From JBKPNX01 sp046732855 (GTDB lineage Bacteria; Pseudomonadota; Alphaproteobacteria; Geminicoccales; Geminicoccaceae): a stretch of 14,585 nt of DNA. This document shows, one piece after another, positions 6,087 through 13,487 of this stretch. The DNA lies in contig JBKPNX010000191.1 in the NCBI GenBank assembly GCA_046732855.1, positions 1-14,585 on the forward strand, written 5' to 3'. The position numbers and the translations under genes were made by a program. The notes below the pieces were generated by a model, which made no database searches, was not told where the DNA came from, and saw only the letters and a program-made list of their open reading frames with translations. The number at the start of each line of letters is the position of its first letter. Within the stretch, counting starts at the first letter, position 1.

Positions 6087-7106
6087 TCAAGGCGTCGGCG
6101 CGTCGGCGCGGAGCAGGCCCTCGTCCTTGAGCTCGGCCCAGAAATCCGCGGGGATGCTTGGGGCGAAAATCTCGACGTTCTGGGCGACCTCCGCAGGCGA
6201 TCTCATGCCCGGAATGACCGTCGCCACCGCCGGGTGGCCGAGCGGGAACTGCAGCGCCGCGGTCGGCAGCCGCACGCCGTGCCGCGCGCACACCGCTTCG
6301 ATCCGGCGCACCCGCTCCATGATCTCAGGCGGCGCCGGCGCATACTGAAAATAGGCACCCTCGACCGCGCCGGTCGCCAGAATGCCGGTGTTGTAGGCAC
6401 CGCCGATGATCAACGCGATGTTGCGCCGCTGACACAGTGGCAAGAATTCGTCGAGCGGCGCCTGCTCGAGCAGAGTGTAGCGGCCAGCCAGCAGGAAACA
6501 GTCGAAGTCGCCGCGTTCTGCGAGATCCTGGCACGCTGCGGTCTCGTTGATCCCGGCGCCGATCGCCCGCACCGCGCCTTGCTCGCGCAGCTCGACCATC
6601 GCCCGATAGCCGCCCGCCATGAATTCCTCGACCCGAGCGCGGCGCGCGTCCTCCGAGCGGTGGGTCCAGACGTCGAGGTCGTGCACCAGCAGAATGTCGA
6701 TCCGCCACGTGCCAAGACGCTGCAGGCTGTCCTCGAACGAGCGCATGACCCCGTCATAGGAGTAGTCGTAGACCAGGCCGAACGGCAGGCTGCGCTTGAA
6801 CTGGCCGTGATCGAGCGTGGCCGGATCGCCCGGCTGGAGCAGGCGTCCCACCTTGGTCGAGAGCACGAGCTCCGCGCGTTCCTTGGCGCGCAGCGCCTCC
6901 CCGAGGCGGTGCTCGGACAGGCCGAAGCCATAGTACGGAGCGGTGTCGAAATAGCGGATGCCGGCATCGTAGCACGCCTCCACCGTGGCGCGCGCCTGCT
7001 CATCGGAGAACGCCTGGTACATGTTGCCGAGCGGGGCCCCGCCGAAGCCCATGATCGTGACTTCGACCTCCGATTTGCCGAGCACCCGTTTTGCGCTCAC
7101 CTGCAT
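6087..7106 (-). CDS. Aldo/keto reductase, D-threo-aldose / L-fucose / pyridoxal 4-dehydrogenase type (AKR15-like)
   Basis: 339 residues from ATG 7106, with GGGAGG nine nt or so upstream; an in-frame earlier ATG lacks such a site. TIM-barrel NAD(P)-dependent oxidoreductase. The AKR tetrad is complete: Asp54 and Tyr59 (YFDTAPYYG), Lys85 (STKVG), His142 (LLVHDLD). The sequences MGFGGAPLGNMYQ, FGLVYDYSYDGVMRSFEDSL and GAGINE are typical of the subgroup holding D-threo-aldose 1-dehydrogenase, L-fucose dehydrogenase and pyridoxal 4-dehydrogenase, whose members are about this length. These oxidise the anomeric carbon of aldoses, or pyridoxal to 4-pyridoxolactone. It is transcribed away from pdxJ across a shared 274-nt intergenic region. 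That makes a vitamin B6 substrate worth considering, but sugar oxidation is equally likely given the nearby ABC transporters. Confidence 0.9.
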   Translation of the reverse strand: MQVSAKRVLGKSEVEVTIMGFGGAPLGNMYQAFSDEQARATVEACYDAGIRYFDTAPYYGFGLSEHRLGEALRAKERAELVLSTKVGRLLQPGDPATLDHGQFKRSLPFGLVYDYSYDGVMRSFEDSLQRLGTWRIDILLVHDLDVWTHRSEDARRARVEEFMAGGYRAMVELREQGAVRAIGAGINETAACQDLAERGDFDCFLLAGRYTLLEQAPLDEFLPLCQRRNIALIIGGAYNTGILATGAVEGAYFQYAPAPPEIMERVRRIEAVCARHGVRLPTAALQFPLGHPAVATVIPGMRSPAEVAQNVEIFAPSIPADFWAELKDEGLLRADAPTP

Positions 7107-7219
7107 CACGTGCCTCCCGTCAGTGGCGCCGGCCATCACCCGACTGCGCACCGCGCGCCGCTCTTTTGAGGACCGCCCTCCGGGCCTTCCGTGACCCCGA
7201 ACAACGCTCTTTCGGCGTG

Positions 7220-7249
7220 GCCGGGCTTGCGATTATGCTCCAGCCCGGC
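7220..7249. promoter_or_regulatory. Inverted repeat in the divergent reductase/pdxJ intergenic region
   Basis: GCCGGGCT (7220-7227) and AGCCCGGC (7242-7249) are perfect 8-bp inverted arms around a 14-nt AT-richer spacer (TGCGATTATGCTCC). The site lies centrally in the 274-nt region (7107-7380) that must hold both divergent promoters, so it could be an operator. It could also be a chance GC-rich stem. Confidence 0.3.
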
Positions 7250-7380
7250 ACGGAAGCAATGCCGGCGGACGAGATGGTCGCGCCGCCGCGCGCCGCCGTA
7301 GGTCAACCGTCGGCGCCCGGCGGTGCACGCCAGTGAGCCCGATACCTACACGCGGCCGCCGGTCCGGAAGCATGGAGACG

Positions 7381-8157
7381 ATGTCAGCGATCGACACCAG
7401 GCTCAGCGTCAATCTCAACAAGGTCGCGCTGCTGCGGAACCAGCGCGAGGTCGGCTACCCGAGCGTGCTGGATGCGGCGCGCCTCGTGGTCAAGGCCGGA
7501 GCGCACGGCATCACGGTGCACCCGCGCCCCGACGAGCGCCACATCCGGCGCAGCGACGTCACCGAGCTCGCCGCGTTGATCCGGCACGAGTTCGGGCCAA
7601 ACGTCGAATACAACATCGAGGGCTACCCGACGCCGGAATTCATCGAGCTGATCGGTGAAGTCCGGCCGGATCAGGTGACGCTGGTGCCCGACGCGCCTGA
7701 CCAGCGCACCTCCGACCACGGCTGGGAACTCAAGGAACCCCGACGACTGCGGCCGCTGATCCGGGAGCTGAAGGCGAGCGGCGCCCGGATCAGCCTGTTC
7801 ATGGATCCGGACCCGGGCATCATCGCGACCGCCGCGACGGTCGGGGCAGACCGCATCGAGCTTTACACCGGGCCGTATGCCGCCGCCTTCGCCGCCGCCG
7901 AGGCGGCCCTTCTGCTCCGGCGCTACGTGCAAGCCGCCGAAGCTGCGACCGAGGCCGGCCTGGGCGTCAATGCCGGGCACGACCTCAACCTCGATAACCT
8001 ACCGGCGTTCTGCCAGGCGATTTCGCAGCTCGCCGAGGTCAGCATTGGCCACGCCATCACCGCCGACGCCTTGCGCATCGGCTTTCCCGCCGCCGTCGAG
8101 GCGTATCTGCGCGCGCTCAAGCGGGTCGGTCCTCTGCCCGACCAGTCCACGCCATGA
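7381..8157 (+). CDS. pdxJ: Pyridoxine 5'-phosphate synthase PdxJ
   Basis: 258 residues when started at the ATG at 7381 (MSAIDTRLSVNLNKVALLRN), which matches the family N-terminus and has GGAG a few bases upstream. An ATG at 7372 and a GTG at 7333 are in frame. The enzyme condenses 1-deoxyxylulose 5-phosphate with 3-amino-1-phosphohydroxyacetone to give pyridoxine 5'-phosphate, the last step of the DXP-dependent vitamin B6 route; it is a cytosolic TIM barrel. Visible hallmarks: SVNLNKVALLRN, GITVHPRPDERHI (His47, Arg49, His54), EYNIEGYP (Glu80), RIELYTGPYA (Glu160) and VNAGHDLNLDN (His200). The 'HPRPDERH' version is a common variant of the E. coli HLREDRRH. Length is close to the usual 240-260. 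The gene stands alone on the + strand, 195 nt before pcp; pdxA is not in the window. Confidence 0.96.
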   Translation: MSAIDTRLSVNLNKVALLRNQREVGYPSVLDAARLVVKAGAHGITVHPRPDERHIRRSDVTELAALIRHEFGPNVEYNIEGYPTPEFIELIGEVRPDQVTLVPDAPDQRTSDHGWELKEPRRLRPLIRELKASGARISLFMDPDPGIIATAATVGADRIELYTGPYAAAFAAAEAALLLRRYVQAAEAATEAGLGVNAGHDLNLDNLPAFCQAISQLAEVSIGHAITADALRIGFPAAVEAYLRALKRVGPLPDQSTP

Positions 8158-8310
8158 TGACGAGGCCCATTACCGCCCCTGCCCTCGCCGACTTCCGCCC
8201 TGCCGACTGAGAGTTTTTCGCCAACACCAACCAGTCAGCGGAGCCCGGCCAACCCGACGCGGTCCGTGGCAGACATTGGCAGGTTGGAAGCTGGAGTGCT
8301 GCACGCCGGC

Positions 8311-8325
8311 CCCGTAGACTACGGG
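8311..8325. promoter_or_regulatory. Perfect 15-nt palindrome upstream of pcp
   Basis: CCCGTAGACTACGGG has 7-bp arms around a single A. It ends 27 nt before the pcp start and just before its ribosome-binding site (GAGGAGAG). This is a good position for a repressor operator, or the 6-bp stem with a GAC loop could form in the 5' leader of the pcp transcript. The regulator is unknown. Confidence 0.4.
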
Positions 8326-8352
8326 TGATTTCAGCTGTGTGAGGAGAGCGCC

Positions 8353-9006
8353 ATGCTGCTGACCGGCTTCGAGAGCTACGGCGGACGGTCGCTCAACCCG
8401 GCCGAGCAGGTAGTGAAGCGGCTGGCCGGGACCGAGATCGGCGGCGTCCGGGTGAGCGCGCATACCTTGCCGGTGAACTACGCCGAACTCGGCGCGCGCA
8501 TCGCCCGACTGATCGATCAGCTCCAGCCGCGCGCCGTGATCTGCCTCGGCCTGTGGCCGGGCACGCCGATGCTGCGCGTCGAGCGGATCGCGGTCAACAT
8601 CGCGGATTTCGAGATCCCGGACAATGTCGGGCTCATGACCCGCGGCCCGGTGGTCGAGGGTGGCGCCGAGGCCTACCTCAGCACGCTGCCGATCCATGCG
8701 ATCCAGGACCGCCTGCTGGCCGCGGACATCCCGGCGCGTCTGTCAGCCAGCGCTGGCACCTTTCTCTGCAACGCGCTGATGTATCATGCGCTCCGCAGCT
8801 GCGCCGAGCATGCGCCGGCGGCCCTCTGCGGCTTCATCCATCTGCCCTATCTGCCCGAGCAGGTGAGCGGGCTGCTGCTGCAGATGCGCGAATGGGCCAA
8901 GGTCGAGCTGCACCAGCGCGCCGATCTCGCGTCGATGGCGCTGGAGGCGCAGGTCGAGGCGATTCGCCTCGCGATCGAGACTACGCTCGAGGCGACCTCC
9001 GCCTGA
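8353..9006 (+). CDS. pcp: Pyroglutamyl-peptidase I (peptidase family C15)
   Basis: 217 residues, matching the roughly 215-residue family; GAGGAGAG upstream supports the start. Cytosolic cysteine exopeptidase that removes N-terminal pyroglutamate from peptides. The N-terminus MLLTGFESYGGRSLNP is typical. Catalytic residues are all in place: Glu77 (LRVERIAVN), Cys139 (SAGTFLCNALMY) and His163 (GFIHLPYLPEQ). The oxyanion-side motif reads GLWPGTPMLRVER instead of the more common GQAGGRxxITPER, so it belongs to a divergent subgroup. The stop overlaps the ATPase start by one base (TGATG), so it is translationally coupled to an ABC ATPase. This suggests that the transported compound, or peptides carrying it, may be pyroglutamylated; that link is inference. 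Confidence 0.93.
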   Translation: MLLTGFESYGGRSLNPAEQVVKRLAGTEIGGVRVSAHTLPVNYAELGARIARLIDQLQPRAVICLGLWPGTPMLRVERIAVNIADFEIPDNVGLMTRGPVVEGGAEAYLSTLPIHAIQDRLLAADIPARLSASAGTFLCNALMYHALRSCAEHAPAALCGFIHLPYLPEQVSGLLLQMREWAKVELHQRADLASMALEAQVEAIRLAIETTLEATSA

Positions 9007-10064
9007 TGGCCGAGCCGATCCTCGAGCTGCGCCACGTCCGCAAGCAGTTCGGCAGGGCGGTCCCGGCCGACGATGTCTCACTGACGGTCGAGGCCGGTGA
9101 GTTCTTCACCTTCCTCGGTCCGAGCGGCTCCGGCAAATCGACGCTCCTGCGCATCGTCGCCGGCCTGGAGCATGCGGATTCGGGACAGGTGCTGTTGCGC
9201 GGCCGTGAGGTCGGCGACGTGCCGCCCTGGCGGCGCCGGCTCGGCATGGTGTTTCAGCAGTATGCCAACTTTCCGCACATGAACGTCGCCCAGAACGTCG
9301 CCTACGGCCTGCGGCGGCAAGGCCCGAACCGGGCCGAGATCAGGGCGCGCGTCGGAGAGCTGCTCGATCTGGTCGGGCTCGCGGGTTTCGAGCAACGGCG
9401 GGTCACTCAGCTTTCGGGTGGCGAGCAGCAGCGGGTGGCGATCGCTCGCGCGCTCGCGCCACGGCCGGAGCTGCTGTTGCTCGACGAGCCGCTCGCCGCG
9501 CTCGACGAGAAGATCCGCCGCGAAATGCAGGGGGAGCTGACCAAGATTCAGGAGGCGACCGGCACCACCTTCGTCTACGTCACGCACGACCAGGAGGAGG
9601 CGCTCACCATGAGCGACCGGATCGCGGTGCTGAACCGTGGCCGGTGCGTGCAGGTCGACGCGCCGGAACGGATCTTCCGGTTGCCGCGCACCCGCTTCGT
9701 CGCCAGCTTCTTCCGTGGCTGCAACGTGCTCGACGCGCGGATCGAGCGCGACGGCGGCGCGGCGCTGGTCCTTGCCGGACACAGGCTTCGGTTGGGCAAG
9801 AGCGACGGCCGCTTCGGGCCCCAGGCGCTGGCGCTTCGCGGCGAGAGCCTGCTGCTCGGCGCGCAGGCGAGAAATGCCGATCTGGTGCTGCCCGCCCGGC
9901 TCGAGCGGATCACCTATCGCGGTGTTTATCGGGACTACCGCCTGCGCCTCGACGACGGCCAGGAGCTCTCCGCGACTTTGACCGAGCGCCTGCCGGTGGT
10001 CGCCGGCTCGCAGGTCGATGTCGGCATTCGTGCCGACGAAATCGTGCTGCTCGAGGAGGATTAG
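9006..10064 (+). CDS. ABC transporter ATPase, polyamine/opine/phosphonate-type (PotA-like)
   Basis: 352 residues. All nucleotide-binding motifs are intact: Walker A GPSGSGKST (38-46), Q-loop FQQYANFPHMNV, signature LSGGEQQ (136-142), Walker B LLLLDEPLAALD (156-167) and H-loop VTHDQEEA (His194). A C-terminal TOBE-type regulatory domain (about 240-352) is present, as in PotA, FbpC and related importers. It starts inside the pcp stop (TGATG) with no separate promoter. The matching permeases and binding protein are on the opposite strand, ending 323 nt away, so the transporter is split over two convergent units. Pairing with those permeases is inferred from their type and proximity. The substrate may be a polyamine, an amino acid derivative or another small cation. 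Confidence 0.93.
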   Translation: MAEPILELRHVRKQFGRAVPADDVSLTVEAGEFFTFLGPSGSGKSTLLRIVAGLEHADSGQVLLRGREVGDVPPWRRRLGMVFQQYANFPHMNVAQNVAYGLRRQGPNRAEIRARVGELLDLVGLAGFEQRRVTQLSGGEQQRVAIARALAPRPELLLLDEPLAALDEKIRREMQGELTKIQEATGTTFVYVTHDQEEALTMSDRIAVLNRGRCVQVDAPERIFRLPRTRFVASFFRGCNVLDARIERDGGAALVLAGHRLRLGKSDGRFGPQALALRGESLLLGAQARNADLVLPARLERITYRGVYRDYRLRLDDGQELSATLTERLPVVAGSQVDVGIRADEIVLLEED

Positions 10065-10386
10065 ACCAGGGGGCAAGCGGATGCGGCATTGAGCTACTGG
10101 CGGCGCGGCAAATGCTGTCAACTCTCACCTAAGATTTAGGCATCATTCAGGGTCAATTTCAGCCGTCCGGTTCTCACCCCGACCCGCTCGTCCGCCTGCG
10201 TGTAGAACAATTTTTCGCCACCTCGCCGCGAGATCGGCGCCCCTGACCTCGCCGCAGCCTCAAGCAGGCGCGCGACCACAAGTCGACGTCGAGCTGTCCG
10301 ATTCGCGTCGCACAGTGCGGCACGACTCGAGGACCTCACGGAAGAACACGGCCTGCGCTTCAGCGACTCTGTTGCACGTGCGCTGG
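10065..10386. other. Convergent intergenic region, no supportable gene
   Basis: About 322 nt between the ends of the ATPase gene (+) and the last permease gene (-). I see no strong hairpin with a T-run for either direction. A short inverted repeat, CCTAAGATTTAGG (10127-10139), has 5-bp arms only. A minus-strand frame is open through this part and ends at 10136, but it has no clear start, and it overlaps the permease gene in a different frame. It may be non-coding or hold a gene remnant. Confidence 0.45.
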
Positions 10387-11172
10387 TCAGGCGGGGCGGT
10401 GCCGGCGCCAGTCGATCAGCGCGACCAGCGCGATCAGGCCCAGCGTGATCACGATGATCAGGGTCATCAGCGCGAACAGGTGGGGGCTCAGGCCGACCTG
10501 CTGGTACTGGGACCAAAGGTAGGTCTGCACCGTGTTGCGCCCGCCCTGGACGACCGAGGTCCGGATCGTCTCGTTGAATGAGATGATCAGCGAGAAGACC
10601 GCGGCGCCGAGGATGCCGTGGTGAATCTGGGGCAGCTCGACCTCGAGAAACGCGTGCAGGCGCCCGGCGCCGGACATGTAGGCGGCCTCGAGATACACCT
10701 GATCGAAGTTCGCCATCACGGTCAGGATGATCAGAAAGGCGAACGGCAGCGCCCAGAGCACATGCACCGCGGCGATCGTGAGCAGCGACGGCCTGACCCC
10801 CAGGATCTGGAAGAACAAGCCGGTCGCCAGGCCCATCGAGATGCCCGGCACGAACAGCGGCAGCAGCATGAGGGCGATGATCAGCCGGGGCGTCCGCCAG
10901 ACCCGGACCGCCTCGGCGGCGAGCAGCGCGAGCAGCGGCGCGATCAGGGCGACCAGCAGGCCCACGATGAGCGACGTCCGCAACGCGCGCATCAGGCGCG
11001 CGTCGTCGAAGATCGCCGCATAGTTGTCGAACGGCCCGCTCGTGCCGCCGGCGTGCGCGAACGAGTGGACGGCGGGCGGCACCAGCGGCCCGTACAGGAA
11101 CAGAAGAACCAGGCCGAGACATCCCCAGATCAGCGCCGGCGCCGCCCGCGAGGAGGCGTGCGCACCCGGCAT
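10387..11172 (-). CDS. ABC transporter permease, PotC-like (second permease of the operon)
   Basis: 261 residues, about six transmembrane segments (roughly 14-36, 66-88, 98-122, 131-153, 187-200, 235-253). The cytoplasmic EAA loop that docks on the ATPase is clear: EAAYMSGAGRLHAFLEVELP (162-181), followed by QIHHGILGA. FNETIRTSVVQG after it is typical of PotC-type permeases of spermidine/putrescine-like importers. The start ATG shares its first base with the stop of the upstream permease gene (TGATG on the minus strand), so the two are coupled. Inner-membrane protein. It is the last gene of the minus-strand operon binding protein - permease - permease. Confidence 0.92.
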   Translation of the reverse strand: MPGAHASSRAAPALIWGCLGLVLLFLYGPLVPPAVHSFAHAGGTSGPFDNYAAIFDDARLMRALRTSLIVGLLVALIAPLLALLAAEAVRVWRTPRLIIALMLLPLFVPGISMGLATGLFFQILGVRPSLLTIAAVHVLWALPFAFLIILTVMANFDQVYLEAAYMSGAGRLHAFLEVELPQIHHGILGAAVFSLIISFNETIRTSVVQGGRNTVQTYLWSQYQQVGLSPHLFALMTLIIVITLGLIALVALIDWRRHRPA

Positions 11173-12044
11173 CAGCCGCGCCCCATGATCTGGCCGAGGA
11201 ACAGGCGCGCGTCGAACAGCTGGTACCAGACGACCAGCAGCGCCAGCATCAGGCCGGTGGCGACGGTGGAAATCGCCGCCGCGAGCGGATAGTTGAGCAC
11301 ATCCAGCGCGCTCGCGATCGCGTTGCCGAGCAGCTGGTAGCCGGTCCCGCCGAGGATCAGCGAGACCGCGACCTCGCCGAACGAGCCGACGAAGCCGAAG
11401 ATCGCCGCGGCGAACACCCCGGGCAGCGACAGCGGCAAGGTCACGCGCCAGAAGGTGGCGAGCGGCGGCGCGCCCAGCACCCAGCTCGCCTCCAGCAGGC
11501 GCCGGTCGATGGCCGAGAGCGACAGCCAGATCGGGAAGATCATGAACGGCATGTACGCGGTGACCAGGCCGAGATAGACCGCGAAATCCGAAAACAGCAG
11601 CCAGTCCAGCGGCTGCTCGATCAGCCCGATCCAAAGCAGCAGGGAGTTGACGAAGCCGGTGCGGCTCAGGATGTCCGCCCAGGCGAACGTGCGCACGATG
11701 TAATTGACCAGAAAGGGCACCGCGAACAGGAACAGGAACGCGCGGGTGAGCTCGGGCCGGACCCGCAGCGTGACCAGATAGGCGATCGGGTAGGCGATCA
11801 GCAGCATGAGCGCGGTCGACGCGCACGCCACCCGGAAGCTCCGCTCGAGCACCTCGAGCCGGACGCCGGTGAAGAACAGCCGATACGACTCGAGCGTGAA
11901 CGCCGGGCTGATCCAGAAGCCCCGTTTCTCGAACACGCTGATCGCGAGCGTGATCAGGAGAGGCCCGAGGATGAACCCGGCGATCACGAGCAGCGGCACT
12001 CCGAGGACGAGCAGCCGCGCCTGACCTCGGCTCGGAAGGCGCAT
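11172..12044 (-). CDS. ABC transporter permease, PotB-like (first permease of the operon)
   Basis: 290 residues from ATG 12044 (MRLPSRGQARLLVLGVPLLV), which places the first membrane segment at the usual distance. Upstream in-frame codons lie inside the binding-protein gene and are rejected. About six membrane segments; a large periplasmic loop follows the first (ITLAISVFEKRGFWISPAFT region). The EAA motif reads EASWVLGAPPLATFWRVTLP (185-204), and VRTFAWADIL is characteristic of PotB-type permeases. It pairs with the PotC-like permease that follows. The ribosome-binding site is a G-run inside a GC-rich palindrome that also resembles a weak terminator (12047-12063). This may lower permease expression relative to the binding protein. 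Confidence 0.92.
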   Translation of the reverse strand: MRLPSRGQARLLVLGVPLLVIAGFILGPLLITLAISVFEKRGFWISPAFTLESYRLFFTGVRLEVLERSFRVACASTALMLLIAYPIAYLVTLRVRPELTRAFLFLFAVPFLVNYIVRTFAWADILSRTGFVNSLLLWIGLIEQPLDWLLFSDFAVYLGLVTAYMPFMIFPIWLSLSAIDRRLLEASWVLGAPPLATFWRVTLPLSLPGVFAAAIFGFVGSFGEVAVSLILGGTGYQLLGNAIASALDVLNYPLAAAISTVATGLMLALLVVWYQLFDARLFLGQIMGRG

Positions 12045-12046
12045 GC

Positions 12047-12069
12047 AAAAAGCCCCCGGGGGCGGAGCG
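12047..12069 (-). terminator. Possible attenuator hairpin between binding-protein and permease genes
   Basis: Read on the minus strand after the binding-protein stop: GCTCC, GCCCCCG, GGGGC, then TTTTT and, two bases on, the permease ATG. The palindrome GCCCCCGGGGGC (12052-12063) or the alternative GCTCC/GGGGC stem with a 7-nt loop, followed by five T, gives a weak intrinsic terminator. The G-run is also the only ribosome-binding site candidate for the permease, about eight nt before its start. Partial read-through would give excess binding protein. Confidence 0.4.
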
Positions 12070-12075
12070 CCGGCG

Positions 12076-13260
12076 TCAGGCCGCCTTGAAGCGCTGCCAC
12101 TCCTCCTCGTAGACGTCGACGTGGGTCGGCCAGCGGTTCTGCCAGGTGCCGCCCTGCTCGAACTTCTTCTGCACGCCTTCGGTGATCGCGGCGATCCGCG
12201 CGGCCTCTTCCGCACTGAATTCGTCCGGATGGGCCTTGGCGTACGCGGGCGCCTGAGGGTTGGTCATGTAGCCGCGCAGGAGCGTGATCTTGGCGCCGTA
12301 CCAGGGCCCGAGCATGAAATCGAGCAGGCCGTAGGTGGCCTTCAGATCCTGTTCGCTGCGCTCGGGATTGTTGACGACGTACGCCGCCATCGCCCACAAC
12401 AGATAGCCCTCCTTCGGCGCCGCGTAGACCACGTCGTGCCCCTGGCCCTTGGCGACGAACACCATGGGCTCCCAGCAGTCGATGACGTGAACCTCCTTGC
12501 TGGTGATCAGATTGACCGCCTGCTCGAAGCTCGACCAGATGACCCGGAACTGGCCGGCCTTCTTGTGCTCGATCATGTAGTCGATCACGGTTTTGATCTC
12601 ATCGGGGGTCATGTCGGCCGGGTCGTCGATCGTGGCCTGGCCGGAGTGCTTGAGGAACAGCGCCGTCTTCTGGCCGGCGGTCGTATAGTTGTCCTCGAGC
12701 GCGACGAAGCCCTTGAACTTGGGATCGTACAGCGCGGCGTAGGAGTCGAGCGCGCCGGTCTCCTGCGGCAGGTAGGCGAACGAATCGCCCTGCAGCACGG
12801 TCGGCACGCCGTAGATCTTGTCCTCGTACCCGATGAACTGAAAGCCGGGCGTGCCCGGCGCGAGATACTGCTCGATATAGGTGTTGCTCTGCCAGTTGGA
12901 CAGCCGGCTCGGGTCGAGCTCGAGGATCAGATCGTTGTCGACCAGCGGCTTTTGCATGCCGCCGACGATGTTGATCACGTCGAAGGTGGTCTGGCCGCCG
13001 CCCGCGATCAGCTGATTGACCACGGCCGACGGTGCATTGCCGATCGAGACGAGATTGACCTGATCGCCGCTCGGCTGCTCGAACCGCGACCAGTCCCCTC
13101 CGGGATCGCCGACCCCGACATCGGCGATGGCAAGCGTGCGGCCGGCCGCGCGCGCCGGCGGCGCCAGCCTCCCCGCCGCGATCAGCCCCACGCCGAGCGC
13201 GGCGCCCGTTCCCAGCACCTGGCGCCGCGACAAAGGGGGCACTCTGCGGTTCGTGTTCAT
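12076..13260 (-). CDS. Tat-exported ABC substrate-binding protein, PotD-like (polyamine/spermidine type)
   Basis: 394 residues; the start has GGGAGA upstream. The N-terminus carries a twin-arginine signal: SRRQVLG (11-17), the hydrophobic stretch TGAALGVGLIAAG, and cleavage probably near PARAAG (35-40). Export in a folded state to the periplasm is expected. The mature protein is a periplasmic binding fold of the PotD/SBP_bac_8 type, with NAPSAVVNQLIAGGGQTTFD and DVINIVGG near the N-lobe, and DCWEPMVF and WAMAAYVVNNPERSE in the second lobe. It is the first gene of the minus-strand operon with two permeases. The matching ATPase is probably the one at 9006-10064. Ligand unknown; the acidic pocket residues of true spermidine binders cannot be judged without alignment. 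Confidence 0.9.
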   Translation of the reverse strand: MNTNRRVPPLSRRQVLGTGAALGVGLIAAGRLAPPARAAGRTLAIADVGVGDPGGDWSRFEQPSGDQVNLVSIGNAPSAVVNQLIAGGGQTTFDVINIVGGMQKPLVDNDLILELDPSRLSNWQSNTYIEQYLAPGTPGFQFIGYEDKIYGVPTVLQGDSFAYLPQETGALDSYAALYDPKFKGFVALEDNYTTAGQKTALFLKHSGQATIDDPADMTPDEIKTVIDYMIEHKKAGQFRVIWSSFEQAVNLITSKEVHVIDCWEPMVFVAKGQGHDVVYAAPKEGYLLWAMAAYVVNNPERSEQDLKATYGLLDFMLGPWYGAKITLLRGYMTNPQAPAYAKAHPDEFSAEEAARIAAITEGVQKKFEQGGTWQNRWPTHVDVYEEEWQRFKAA

Positions 13261-13428
13261 GACGGTCTCCCTGATGTTCGGGCCGCTTGGTCAGCGGGTT
13301 GGTTCGGGCTCGCTTTTGCGCGGCCGAAGCGACGACGATGTCCGCGACGTCGCGCCAGCCGGCTGATCCTGCGGCGGCTGCCTGCGCTGTGCAACAAAAT
13401 CTCCGGCTCGCCGCGCGCCCGTTGATGC

Positions 13429-13458
13429 TTGCATGGCCGCACGAGCCCGATTTACGAT
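13429..13458 (+). promoter_or_regulatory. Weak candidate promoter for the CUT1-like binding protein
   Basis: TTGCAT (13429-13434) and TACGAT (13453-13458) are 18 nt apart in the 227-nt region between two divergent binding-protein genes. They match a sigma-70 consensus only partly (3/6 and 4/6). They are placed well for a short leader ending in AGGGAGGTGA, 6 nt before the ATG at 13488. Confidence 0.25.
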
Positions 13459-13487
13459 CCGCCCAACAGGACAGGGAGGTGACAACG

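Noticed and set aside
6234..7169. Plus-strand open frame opposite the aldo/keto reductase
   Set aside because: Antisense shadow; the reductase has the intact catalytic tetrad and a good ribosome-binding site.
9078..10121. Minus-strand open frame opposite the ABC ATPase
   Set aside because: Antisense shadow of a fully conserved ATPase; its sequence shows only Arg/Gln/Leu-biased residues.
10136..10386. Peptide KLFYTQADERVGVRTGRLKL in a minus-strand frame ending at 10136, vaguely like the AVRxGxWKL end of sulfatases
   Set aside because: Only about 20 residues, the key Trp is absent, and nothing else of a sulfatase is visible around it. A protein search with this segment would be needed to revive it.
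12043..13425. A 460-codon open frame on the + strand opposite the PotD-like gene
   Set aside because: It is exactly antisense to a gene with clear signal peptide and family motifs, is Arg/Leu/Asp-biased as expected for the complement of GC-rich coding DNA, and has no ribosome-binding site.
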